Shown: positions 7,305 to 13,796 of the stretch, piece by piece | Layout: each line of letters begins with the position of its first letter | Position numbering within the stretch: position 1 is the first letter of the stretch | From: an uncultured Oscillospiraceae bacterium | GTDB taxonomy: Bacteria > Bacillota > Clostridia > Oscillospirales > Oscillospiraceae | Direction: 5' to 3' | DNA length: 20,580 nucleotides | Assembly (NCBI GenBank): GCA_910584835.1 | Contig: CAJUEG010000045.1 | Coordinates: 1-20,580 of the forward strand | Notes under the pieces: generated by a model | Seen by the model: only the letters and a program-made list of their open reading frames with translations | What the model was told of the DNA's origin: nothing | The model's database searches: none | Made by a program: the position numbers and the translations under genes

Positions 7305-8189
7305 TCAGTTTTTCCGCCGGGCAAGCGAGTCGGCCAGGGCGCACAGGAACTCCGGGCTTTCAAAGGCCCCCTGCACGCTCTGCTTGGCCTTCTCCGTCAG
7401 CGCTTCCACCATCTCCCGGCATTTGTCCAGGCCGTACAGCGTGGCAAAGGTGGTTTTCCCATTGTCCGCATCCGACCCGATGGGCTTGCCCAGCTCCTCC
7501 TCTGTGGACTCCACGTCCAGCATATCGTCCCGGATCTGGAAGGCCAGCCCCAGCAGGCGGGCGTACTGCTCCGCCGCCGCCCACTGCTGTTCAGACGGCT
7601 CCGTCGGGGATGCCGTCAGCCCCAGCAGGCAGGCCGCTTCCAGCAGCGCGGAGGTTTTTCGGATGTGGATCCGGTTTAGGTCCTCCTCATCCAGCTCTCG
7701 GCCCTCGTTTACAATGTCCAGATACTGTCCCCCGCACATACCGCCGCAGCCCGCGGCACGGGCCAGAACGGCACATGCCTTTCCATTGGCCGGCGGTGCG
7801 GTTCGCCGGGAGGCGGCCAGCCGCTCAAATGCCGCCGCCTGCAGCGCGTCCCCGGCCAGCAGGGCCAGCCATTCCCCGTATTTCACATGGCAGGTGGGCT
7901 TGCCCCGGCGCAGCTCGTCGTTATCCATGCAGGGCAGGTCGTCGTGGATGAGGGAATAGGTGTGAAGCATTTCCACTCCACAGGCATAGTCCAGCGCCGG
8001 CTTCATCTCCCCGCACACCGCCTCGCAGAATTTCAGCGTCAGCACCGGCCGCACCCGCTTGCCCCCGGCCAGCAGGCTGTACCGCATGGCGTCCAGCAGC
8101 TCCCGCTGGGGGCCGTCCTCCCCGAAGCAGCCCCTCAGTTCGCTTTCCGTCAGGCTCAGCGCCTCCCGGTATTCCCTGTCAAACTCCAT
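7305..8189 (-). CDS. ispA: Farnesyl diphosphate synthase / short-chain polyprenyl synthetase
   Basis: Trans-isoprenyl diphosphate synthase that extends dimethylallyl diphosphate with isopentenyl diphosphate, normally to farnesyl diphosphate. The 294-residue protein shows GGKRVRP (42-48), the first aspartate-rich motif DDLPCMD (83-89), GKPT, and the second motif DDMLD (221-225) followed by GKPIGSDADNGKTT. The insertion between the two Asp pairs of the first motif is typical of bacterial IspA. The ATG at 8189-8187 overlaps the end of xseB by 11 bases and has GGGGGAGG upstream; the open frame continues upstream only as shadow. Its order, xseA-xseB-ispA-(DUF212)-dxs, matches the Firmicute pattern and couples chain elongation to MEP pathway entry. 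Confidence 0.96.
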   Translation of the reverse strand: MEFDREYREALSLTESELRGCFGEDGPQRELLDAMRYSLLAGGKRVRPVLTLKFCEAVCGEMKPALDYACGVEMLHTYSLIHDDLPCMDNDELRRGKPTCHVKYGEWLALLAGDALQAAAFERLAASRRTAPPANGKACAVLARAAGCGGMCGGQYLDIVNEGRELDEEDLNRIHIRKTSALLEAACLLGLTASPTEPSEQQWAAAEQYARLLGLAFQIRDDMLDVESTEEELGKPIGSDADNGKTTFATLYGLDKCREMVEALTEKAKQSVQGAFESPEFLCALADSLARRKN

Positions 8190-8412
8190 CGGCTTCCTCC
8201 CCCGCAAAGGGAACCTCCTCATCGCTGGCCAGGAGGAGATTTACCTTCTGCTCCGCCTGGTCCAGCAGCTCCTCGCACTGGCCCGCCAGCCTGGCCCCTT
8301 CCTCAAACAGCTTCAGTGACTGGTCCAGGCCGCACTCGCCCTTCTCCAGCTGGGCCACAATGGCCTCCAGGCGGCCTATGGCCTCCTCAAAGGATTGCTT
8401 TTTTATCGCCAT
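8179..8412 (-). CDS. xseB: Exodeoxyribonuclease VII small subunit
   Basis: Small subunit of exonuclease VII, which degrades single-stranded DNA from both ends. The 77-residue, largely helical protein has the family pattern SFEEAIGRLEAIVAQLEKGECGLDQSLKLFEEG. The last residues are acidic and variable. The ATG start (8412-8410) has AAGGAGG 7 bases upstream and overlaps the end of xseA by 10 bases, and its own end overlaps ispA by 11, so all three are likely translated in a coupled way. Confidence 0.96.
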   Translation of the reverse strand: MAIKKQSFEEAIGRLEAIVAQLEKGECGLDQSLKLFEEGARLAGQCEELLDQAEQKVNLLLASDEEVPFAGEEADGV

Positions 8413-9689
8413 ATCCTCTCCTCCTTATCCTCCACAACACAATTCAGCACACCGTTGGCCACCAGCACGTCCAGCCGGTCCCCCACCTCCACCTGGGTGG
8501 CGGAGGATACCACGTCCTCCCCCCGCCGGGCGATGGAATACCCCCGGCCCAGCACCTTCAGCGGGCTGAGCGCGTCCAGCCCCGCCGACAGCCGCCCCAT
8601 TTGGGCCCTTTTTTTCACAATCCGGGCCTGCAGCGCCAAAGGCAGCCGGGCCTGACAGGCCGCCAGCGTCCCTCTGCCGCCGTCCGCCTTGCCCCGGAGG
8701 GCCAGCGCCAGCCGCCGGCGCAAAGCGTCCACCGCCAGCCGCCGGTCCTGAATCGGCGCTTTCAGGCTGCGCAGGGCGCGGCTGCTTTGCAGACGAGCCA
8801 GCTCCCGCCGGCCCGCTGCCAGCCTGCCCGTCAGCGCCTGGGCCAGCCGGGCGGCCAGATGCTCCAGCCTGCCCCGCTCCTCCATCTGGTCGGGCACCGC
8901 CAGCTCCGCCCCGTTGGATGGGGTGGCCGCCCGCAGGTCCGCCACATAGTCGGCGATGGTCACGTCCGGCTCGTGGCCCACCGCGGAGATCACCGGGATA
9001 TTGGAGAGGTAAATGGCCCGGGCCACTGCCTCCTCGTTAAAGGCCCACAGGTCCTCCCGGGAGCCGCCCCCCCGCCCGGTGATGATGAGGTCGATGTCCG
9101 CCCGGTTGTTGAGGCGGTGGATGGCGGCGGCGATCTCCCCCGCCGCCTCCGTCCCCTGCACCCGTACCGGGACCACCAGCACCTGGGCCAGCGGCCACCG
9201 GGCCCCCAGAATGCGCAGCATATCCCGCACCGCCGCCCCCGCCGGGGAGGTGACCAGGGCAATCTTTTTCGGGTATTTGGGAAGGGCCCGCTTATTCTCC
9301 CCGCTGAACAGCCCCTCCGCCTCCAGCCGGCGGCGCAGGCGCTCGAACGCCTCGTCCAGCGCCCCCCGCCCGTCCTCCATCAGCTCGGCGCAGTAGAGCT
9401 GGTACTGCCCGTCCCGGGGATAGGCCGACACCCGGCCAAAGGCCACCACCCGCATCCCGTTGGCGGGGCGGAAGCGCAGCCTTGCCGCCTCTCCCCGGAA
9501 CATGACGCACCGCAGGGAGGCGTTCTCGTCCTTCAGGGAAAAGTAGTGGTGGCCGGAGGGATAGCACTTGTAATTGGACACCTCCCCCCGCACCAGAAGG
9601 CCGGTGAGCAGGGGGTCGTCGTCCATCAGGTCCTTCACATAGCCGTTGACCTGAGATACAGTATAGACCGGAACGCCGGCGGTATTCAC
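8403..9689 (-). CDS. xseA: Exodeoxyribonuclease VII large subunit
   Basis: Catalytic subunit of exonuclease VII. In 428 residues it has an N-terminal OB-fold (about 8-105, including VRGEVSNYK and HHYFSLKDE), then the nuclease domain with ALVTSPAGAAVRDML, GRGGGSREDLWAFNEE (206-220) and SAVGHEPDVTIADYVADLRAATPS (235-258). A coiled-coil stalk rich in Arg/Leu/Ala follows, and the C-terminus ends in GRGYSIARR. The start is GTG (9689-9687), overlapping the stop of the preceding tsaD-like gene as GTGA. The length fits the family. It directly precedes xseB. Confidence 0.97.
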   Translation of the reverse strand: MNTAGVPVYTVSQVNGYVKDLMDDDPLLTGLLVRGEVSNYKCYPSGHHYFSLKDENASLRCVMFRGEAARLRFRPANGMRVVAFGRVSAYPRDGQYQLYCAELMEDGRGALDEAFERLRRRLEAEGLFSGENKRALPKYPKKIALVTSPAGAAVRDMLRILGARWPLAQVLVVPVRVQGTEAAGEIAAAIHRLNNRADIDLIITGRGGGSREDLWAFNEEAVARAIYLSNIPVISAVGHEPDVTIADYVADLRAATPSNGAELAVPDQMEERGRLEHLAARLAQALTGRLAAGRRELARLQSSRALRSLKAPIQDRRLAVDALRRRLALALRGKADGGRGTLAACQARLPLALQARIVKKRAQMGRLSAGLDALSPLKVLGRGYSIARRGEDVVSSATQVEVGDRLDVLVANGVLNCVVEDKEERIWR

Positions 9690-10630
9690 GCCCGCACCCC
9701 CCGCTCCAGCGCCCGGTGGGTGAGAATGGCCACGCCCAGGGCGTTATCGGTGGAGTATTGGGGCTGGGCAAACACCGCCCCGCAGGCGCGCTCCATGGCG
9801 GCGCGCAGCTGCCGGTTGGAGGCCACCCCGCCGGAGCACAGCACCGGCAGCCCAGGCCAGCGCCTCTGGGCCTCGTGGGTGGCGCGGATCACCACGCCGG
9901 CAATGGTGTCCAGGGCAAAACGGGCGATATTGGCGGGCTTCTCCCCCTTTTCCGCCAGCGCCTTTACCTGGTTCTCCATGCCGGACAGGGAAAAGGTAAG
10001 CCCGTTCAGCTTGACGCGGAAATCCAGCGCCGCGTCCGCCTCGGGGTACAGCGCGTCCAGTGCCTTGCCCGCCGGGAAGGACAGGCCCAGCAGCACCCCC
10101 GTGCGGTCGATGAGCTGGCCCGCGGCGATGTCGCTGGTGCCGCCGACCACCTCGGCCCGGACGGTGTGGCCCACCGGCTCCACCCGGAGAAGCTCCGTGG
10201 TGCCGCCGGACAGGTGCCAGGCCAGATGGGGCTTGTCCAGCAGGTCCTCCCGCCCCGCCGACCACGCCGCGGCGGCCACATGGCCCTGCTGGTGGGAGCA
10301 GGGGTAGAAGGGGACCCCCAGCGCCGCAGCCAAGGCCCGGCCCTCCCCCTCGCCCACCAGGAAGCAGGGCATATAGGACCCCTCCACCTCCCGGGGGCGG
10401 GTGGACGCCCCCACGGCGGCGATAGACTCCACCGCCCCGTCGGCGCGCAGCTGCTCCACCATCAGGTGCAGCCGCTTCACGTGCTGAAACAGCGCGTCGC
10501 TCTGCCGCAGGCCCAGCGCCCCCTCGGGCACGGTGAGCAGCCTTCCCCGGTTCTCCGCCTTTCCCCCGCCGAACACGGCGGCGGAGGTAGTGTAGTTGCT
10601 GGTGTCAAAGCCCAGGCACTGTGCGTCCAT
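9686..10630 (-). CDS. TsaD/Kae1-family paralogue of unknown function
   Basis: A 314-residue ASKHA-fold protein related to TsaD/Kae1, the tRNA threonylcarbamoyladenosine enzyme formerly called O-sialoglycoprotein endopeptidase. The metal ligands appear retained: His113 and His117 in SHQQGH and Asp295 in STDNALG. HLSGGTTELL is the nucleotide-binding loop. The N-terminal motif is FDTSNYTTSAA, whereas TsaD has ETSCDETAAA, so the Asp-Glu pair is missing; Gln replaces Glu in HxEGH. It is therefore probably not the housekeeping TsaD. It occupies the slot held by folD in B. subtilis. I chose ATG (10630-10628) with AGGGG 8 bases upstream; a GTG at 10639, overlapping the nusB stop, would add three residues. 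Confidence 0.88.
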   Translation of the reverse strand: MDAQCLGFDTSNYTTSAAVFGGGKAENRGRLLTVPEGALGLRQSDALFQHVKRLHLMVEQLRADGAVESIAAVGASTRPREVEGSYMPCFLVGEGEGRALAAALGVPFYPCSHQQGHVAAAAWSAGREDLLDKPHLAWHLSGGTTELLRVEPVGHTVRAEVVGGTSDIAAGQLIDRTGVLLGLSFPAGKALDALYPEADAALDFRVKLNGLTFSLSGMENQVKALAEKGEKPANIARFALDTIAGVVIRATHEAQRRWPGLPVLCSGGVASNRQLRAAMERACGAVFAQPQYSTDNALGVAILTHRALERGVRA

Positions 10631-10635
10631 GTTCT

Positions 10636-11091
10636 TCACCCCTGCTCCGGCAGCTCGGTGCGCACAAAGGAACCCAGGATGCCGTTGATAAATTTGACCA
10701 CGTCGTCGTCCACGTACTTCTTGGCGATTTCAACCGCTTCGTTGATGGCCGCCTTGTTGGGCACGTCGGGCATATATAAAATCTCGTACATGGCCACCCG
10801 CATGATGGCGGATGCCACCCGGTCAATGCGGGAAAACTTCCAGCCCTTGGCGTATTTGTCGATATAGCCGTCCAGCTCCGCGCCGTGACCGCCCACGCCC
10901 CGCACCAGACGGGTGATGTAATCCAGCTCTCCCTCGCCGGGGAATTGGGCATAGATGGACTCCTCCCTGCCCCGCAGGGCAAATGCCTCGGGCGTAAGCT
11001 CCCGCTCTAAAAGCGCTTCGGCCCTCTCGTCGGAAAATGCCAGTTCAAAGGCAAAGTGGACGGCGATTTCCCGGGCGGTACTTCTGTTCAT
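10636..11091 (-). CDS. nusB: Transcription antitermination factor NusB
   Basis: NusB binds boxA RNA with NusE (S10) and promotes rRNA antitermination. The 151-residue all-helical protein starts MNRSTAREIAVHFAFELAF and contains IDRVASAIMRVAMYEILYM, then VPNKAAINEAVEIAKKYVDDDVVKFINGILG, the typical C-terminal half. An insertion near residues 30-60 makes it slightly longer than common NusB (about 130-140). The ATG at 11091-11089 has GGAGGAGGAG upstream; upstream codons in frame are leader. It is the first gene of the long minus-strand operon; the next gene starts near or within its end. Confidence 0.96.
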   Translation of the reverse strand: MNRSTAREIAVHFAFELAFSDERAEALLERELTPEAFALRGREESIYAQFPGEGELDYITRLVRGVGGHGAELDGYIDKYAKGWKFSRIDRVASAIMRVAMYEILYMPDVPNKAAINEAVEIAKKYVDDDVVKFINGILGSFVRTELPEQG

Positions 11092-11106
11092 GGGACTCCT
11101 CCTCCC

Positions 11107-11125
11107 CCGGCGGGCATTCCGCCGG
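11107..11125 (-). other. Leader hairpin next to the nusB ribosome site
   Basis: A 7-base-pair stem CCGGCGG/CCGCCGG with a 5-base loop lies in the nusB 5' leader, directly before the GGAGGAGGAG ribosome site. It could limit or time ribosome access; no T run follows, so it is not a terminator. Confidence 0.5.
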
Positions 11126-11170
11126 TATGCGTCCTGACGGGCACAACAGCCCATTTTGTATATTCGCTCT

Positions 11171-11176
11171 ATTATA
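11171..11176 (-). promoter_or_regulatory. Candidate promoter of the nusB operon (-10 TATAAT)
   Basis: A perfect TATAAT lies in an AT-rich stretch between the asp23 terminator and nusB, giving a leader of roughly 75 bases. At 17-base spacing the -35 is TTTCCT, a poor match, so strength is uncertain. Confidence 0.6.
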
Positions 11177-11234
11177 CACGAATATCCTCAAAAAGGAAAC
11201 CCCTTTTTTCTAAAACGGGCTGTGCCCACGGCGA

Positions 11235-11261
11235 AAAGAGCCGGGGCACAAGCCCCGGCTC
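11235..11261 (-). terminator. Intrinsic terminator after asp23
   Basis: A 10-base-pair perfect stem (GAGCCGGGGC with GCCCCGGCTC, positions 11238-11247 and 11252-11261) with a 4-base loop is followed on the minus strand by TTTT. It begins 13 bases after the asp23 stop. The T run is short, so termination may be partial. Confidence 0.75.
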
Positions 11262-11274
11262 CCGGCCATGTCCT

Positions 11275-11643
11275 TTACTTCTGGAAGCTCACGCCCACCA
11301 CTGTGACGTTCACCTGGGCCACCTCCAGCCCGCTGGTGTTCTCCACGGCGCTGAACACCGCGTCCTGTACCGCCCGGGCCACGTCGGTGACCACGTAACC
11401 GTACCGGACCAGGATGGGCAAATCCACGCTCACCCGGTCGTCCTCCACCCACAGGCGCACGCCCCGGGTCAAAGCCTTGCGGTTGGCGGGGTCGGCCAGA
11501 TCCCGGCCCACACCGTTGCCCAGGCAGCTCACACCCTCCACGTCCACTGCGGCGGCGGCGGCAATGACGGCCAGCACCTCCTCGGAAATACTGACGCTGC
11601 CCAGTTCGCCCTCGTGGGAGATATATTCCTTGCCGTCGGCCAT
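11275..11643 (-). CDS. Asp23/Gls24 family envelope stress protein
   Basis: A 122-residue protein of the Asp23/Gls24 (DUF322) family, equivalent in place to B. subtilis yqhY next to nusB. It starts with GSVSISEEVLAVIAAAAAVDVEGVSCLG, then VRLWVEDDRVSVDLPILVRYGYVVTDVARAVQ, and ends in VNVTVVGVSFQK, all standard for the family. There is no signal peptide or membrane segment. Family members localise near the membrane; in B. subtilis loss of YqhY has been linked to malonyl/acetyl-CoA carboxylase balance. The ATG start has AAGGAG 11 bases upstream. It has its own promoter and terminator, so it is a single-gene unit. Confidence 0.93.
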   Translation of the reverse strand: MADGKEYISHEGELGSVSISEEVLAVIAAAAAVDVEGVSCLGNGVGRDLADPANRKALTRGVRLWVEDDRVSVDLPILVRYGYVVTDVARAVQDAVFSAVENTSGLEVAQVNVTVVGVSFQK

Positions 11644-11676
11644 ATAGCCTCACGCTCCTTCACTCATGCTGAAGCT

Positions 11677-11705
11677 ATTATAGCACCCTGTCCCGCAAAT
11701 TACAA
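11677..11705 (-). promoter_or_regulatory. Sigma-A promoter of asp23
   Basis: The -35 TTGTAA (11705-11700) and -10 TATAAT (11682-11677) are separated by exactly 17 bases, about 27 bases before the expected leader's ATG. The -10 is perfect and the -35 matches at four of six positions. Confidence 0.85.
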
Positions 11706-11731
11706 TGCTTATTTTGCCGCGCGGAGGCTGG

Positions 11732-11849
11732 GGCTTTGTCTTCGCTGCTCACGACGGCTCAGCACTTCTTGCTGGGGTCCCCGCAAAGCCGTCCCTTGGC
11801 TTTGTGGGGAAAGGAGGAGCAGCGAAGTGAGAGAGCTTTCGGCAAAGCC
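11732..11849. repeat. Nested inverted repeats in the asp23-spoIIIAH spacer
   Basis: Three layers of complementary sequence are visible. The outermost is GGCTTTG (11732-11738) with CAAAGCC (11843-11849). Next is the perfect 11-base pair CTTCGCTGCTC (11740-11750) with GAGCAGCGAAG (11817-11827). The innermost stem is 13 base pairs with one G-T pair (11778-11790 with 11798-11810), with a 7-base loop. No T run follows on either strand and no convincing coding frame covers it. It could be a miniature mobile-element remnant, an extragenic palindromic repeat, or a structured 3' RNA of the spoIIIA transcript. Confidence 0.7.
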
Positions 11850-11880
11850 GGAAGCGAGCGATACGGAGCTTGCTCCGACG

Positions 11881-12135
11881 CTGTCATGCTGCGGATTGGC
11901 CGCGCCGCCGGGTCGCTTTCGCTCCGATTCGGGCAAAACCCAGTCCCACTGCGTGGCCCTTGCTTTTGCCCTCACGCCGCTCCAAGCTCCCCTGCGCGGC
12001 TATCCTCCGCGCTTCTTCCCTGTCACGCTGCGAAGCGGTCAGGGCGCTCGGTCCCTTTCCCTCCGCCTCGGCCTGATATCCGGGCGGCCTCGCTCCGGTC
12101 CAAGCTCCCTCGCTGACCGCTTCTCCGCGCTTCTT
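11881..12135. repeat. Degenerate direct repeats in the asp23-spoIIIAH spacer
   Basis: Two offsets recur. At 118 bases, 11981-12017 matches 12099-12135 at 28 of 37 positions, with exact blocks TCCAAGCTCCC and CTCCGCGCTTCTT. At 139 bases, the segment from 11881 (CTGTCATGCTGCG) matches that from 12020 (CTGTCACGCTGCG), and the similarity returns about 30 bases further on. This looks like an old tandem duplication of a 120-140 base unit. The spacer 11706-12137 otherwise holds no credible gene. Confidence 0.65.
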
Positions 12136-12137
12136 GC

Positions 12138-12749
12138 TTATGGCTCGTTCTCAATCACCGTGATTTTATCCGCCGTCAGCCCGGTCTCCTTCTTGACGAT
12201 CTCCATGATCTTGGTCACGTCGTTCTCGCTCAGGCCGTTTTCCGTGGACGACACCACCACGCTGGCGCTGTTGTCGTTGATGAAGCACACGCAGTCGCCG
12301 TATCCCTTGGCGGTGATCAGGTTTTCCACATTGGCCTCCGACATGGTGAGCGCCGCCATGGCCTGGATGGAGGCGTTTGCCTCGTCAATGATATCCTGCT
12401 GGGCTCCCGCGTCCGCAGCCGCCTGCTGAAGCAGCTGTAAGGCGCTGTCCCGGGCCTGCTGGCGGTTGAGCCGGGCGGAAGCAAAATAGCCCGTCTGCTC
12501 CCCCGCCGCGCTGGGCTGGGCGCTGGCGTCAGCGGAGGGCTGCGCGCCGGTTTTTCCGTCATCCCCCTGTTTATCGCTCTCCTTGCCGTTGACCAGAGCC
12601 GCCTGGCCCAGCAGCTTCCCGTTCCCATCCGGGTCGGAGGCGCCGTTGTTGGCCGCCGCCTCCCTGCCATAGGACCAGTTCAGATAGACCGCCGCCCCTA
12701 CAAAGAGTACGATGGCCACTACGACCGCATTTCGTTTCCACACACTCAT
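12138..12749 (-). CDS. spoIIIAH: Stage III sporulation protein AH
   Basis: Mother-cell membrane protein whose extracellular YscJ/FliF-like domain binds forespore SpoIIQ (or its functional equivalent) across the intermembrane space, forming the feeding-tube channel. The 203-residue protein has a short cytoplasmic tail, one membrane helix (about 7-24), a low-complexity spacer rich in Gly/Asp/Ala/Ser (about 28-85), and a helical plus ring-building domain ending DVTKIMEIVKKETGLTADKITVIENEP, which closely matches SpoIIIAH C-termini. The ATG start has GGAGGG upstream. It is the last gene of the operon, separated from spoIIIAG by 46 bases that hold a parS palindrome; I see no clear terminator after it. 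Confidence 0.96.
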   Translation of the reverse strand: MSVWKRNAVVVAIVLFVGAAVYLNWSYGREAAANNGASDPDGNGKLLGQAALVNGKESDKQGDDGKTGAQPSADASAQPSAAGEQTGYFASARLNRQQARDSALQLLQQAAADAGAQQDIIDEANASIQAMAALTMSEANVENLITAKGYGDCVCFINDNSASVVVSSTENGLSENDVTKIMEIVKKETGLTADKITVIENEP

Positions 12750-12773
12750 TGTTCCGCCCTCCAGTTCATGTTT

Positions 12774-12789
12774 TGTTTCACGTGAAACA
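12774..12789. promoter_or_regulatory. parS: parS centromere site (ParB/Spo0J binding palindrome)
   Basis: TGTTTCACGTGAAACA is a perfect 16-base palindrome and an exact match to the B. subtilis parS consensus bound by Spo0J/ParB. It lies between the spoIIIAG stop (12796) and the spoIIIAH ribosome site. ParB spreads from such sites and loads SMC for chromosome segregation. It is the only copy in the window. Confidence 0.9.
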
Positions 12790-12795
12790 TTAGTT

Positions 12796-13308
12796 CTATC
12801 CCGTGCCCTTGCATATGGTGACCCGGTCCGTCCCCAGCCCCGTGAGCGCCGACACCGCCTGGGTCATGGCCAGGCGCACCTCCGCCTGGTCCGCTCCCTC
12901 GCACACCACCAGCGCTCCCTGGAACACCGGGTACCGCCGCAGGCGCACCACCGCCTCCTGGTCCGATCCGGTTCCCACCACCACCGTCTTTTCCTCCGTT
13001 CGGTTCTCCCTCTCGCCGGAGGCGGTGGTACGGTCTGTGACGGGCACCTGCTCCATACCGCTTTTGAGGGTAAGGGTAACCGTCACCTTCCCCGCCCCCT
13101 CCACCTGGGACAAAGTGCGGGAGAGCTTCTCCTCCAGGGCCGCCAGGTCGAAGTCCTCCGCCGCGCCGTCCGGGGCGCTTGGGGCCGGCTTCTCCTCTCC
13201 CCCCGCGGGCCACAGCAGCAGCGCCGCCCCTGCCGCCAGCGCCAGCAGCACGTATTTGTACTTGTCCAGCAGCTTCCACAGCTGCTCCGGCTTCCATTGG
13301 ACCCTCAT
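12796..13308 (-). CDS. spoIIIAG: Stage III sporulation protein AG
   Basis: Component of the SpoIIIA-SpoIIQ channel; SpoIIIAG forms a large ring in the intermembrane space in B. subtilis. The 170-residue protein has an N-terminal cytoplasmic stretch, one membrane helix (about 18-34), then an acidic linker and a YscJ-like fold with SRTLSQVEGAGKVTVTLTLKSG and GALVVCEGADQAEVRLAMTQAVSALTGLGTDRVTI. The latter region is the best-conserved part of the family. The ATG start overlaps the spoIIIAF stop as ATGA, with GAGGAG upstream. Confidence 0.96.
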   Translation of the reverse strand: MRVQWKPEQLWKLLDKYKYVLLALAAGAALLLWPAGGEEKPAPSAPDGAAEDFDLAALEEKLSRTLSQVEGAGKVTVTLTLKSGMEQVPVTDRTTASGERENRTEEKTVVVGTGSDQEAVVRLRRYPVFQGALVVCEGADQAEVRLAMTQAVSALTGLGTDRVTICKGTG

Positions 13309-13796
13309 GGCAGTATCTCCTCGTAATGTTGCCGCTGGGCGGGCACGCCCAGCTCCTCCTCCAGCAGCCGCTCCAGCCGGGAGCGCTGCTCCTGCGTCCA
13401 GCTCCCCCGGGCGGTGATCTCCCAGGGGCAGGGTACGGCCTGCTCGTCATAGCCGCAGGTCACCTCCACCGCACATTCAAAGCCAAATTCCTTCGCCTTG
13501 TCCATAACATATGCGGCGGTCTCCCGCTCTATGATAGCCAGATACATCCGCCCGCTCTCCTCCGCCAGCTCCAGTTCATAGCGATGGGCCCGCTCCCGCC
13601 ATCCCCCGGCTGCCCCGGTGATCCGATCCCCGCCGAGCACCCCTGTGAGCGGGCTGAGCGCCGCCAGCAGCAATGCCAGCCCGCCCGCCAGACGGCATAC
13701 CTTCTTTATGCTTCCCTCAGGCGCCAGAGTATCGGCCAGCGCCACCACCAGGGCGGTGGCCGTCACCCCCAGCAGCCAGCCGCGCACCGCCCCCAT
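13305..13796 (-). CDS. spoIIIAF: Stage III sporulation protein AF
   Basis: Membrane component of the SpoIIIA complex made in the mother cell. The 163-residue protein has two hydrophobic helices at the N-terminus (about 4-22 and 32-50) joined by a short loop with the family pattern LAPEGSIKKVCRLAGGLALLLA, then a soluble domain that resembles a ring-building motif and ends near RLEEELG. The start ATG shares one base with the spoIIIAE stop (TGATG). The ribosome site is weak, so coupling to spoIIIAE translation is likely. A GTG one codon upstream is an alternative. Confidence 0.93.
   Translation of the reverse strand: MGAVRGWLLGVTATALVVALADTLAPEGSIKKVCRLAGGLALLLAALSPLTGVLGGDRITGAAGGWRERAHRYELELAEESGRMYLAIIERETAAYVMDKAKEFGFECAVEVTCGYDEQAVPCPWEITARGSWTQEQRSRLERLLEEELGVPAQRQHYEEILP

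Noticed and set aside
7887..10307. Plus-strand open frame (806 codons) opposite ispA, xseB, xseA and the tsaD-like gene
   Set aside because: Same shadow pattern, low-complexity Pro/Gln/Arg/His composition, and no ribosome site or recognisable domain.
11736..12116. Plus-strand open frame of 126 codons in the repeat-rich spacer, and an 88-codon minus frame at 11709-11975
   Set aside because: Neither has a convincing ribosome site or family resemblance; composition follows the repeats, and the inverted-repeat structure explains the sequence better.
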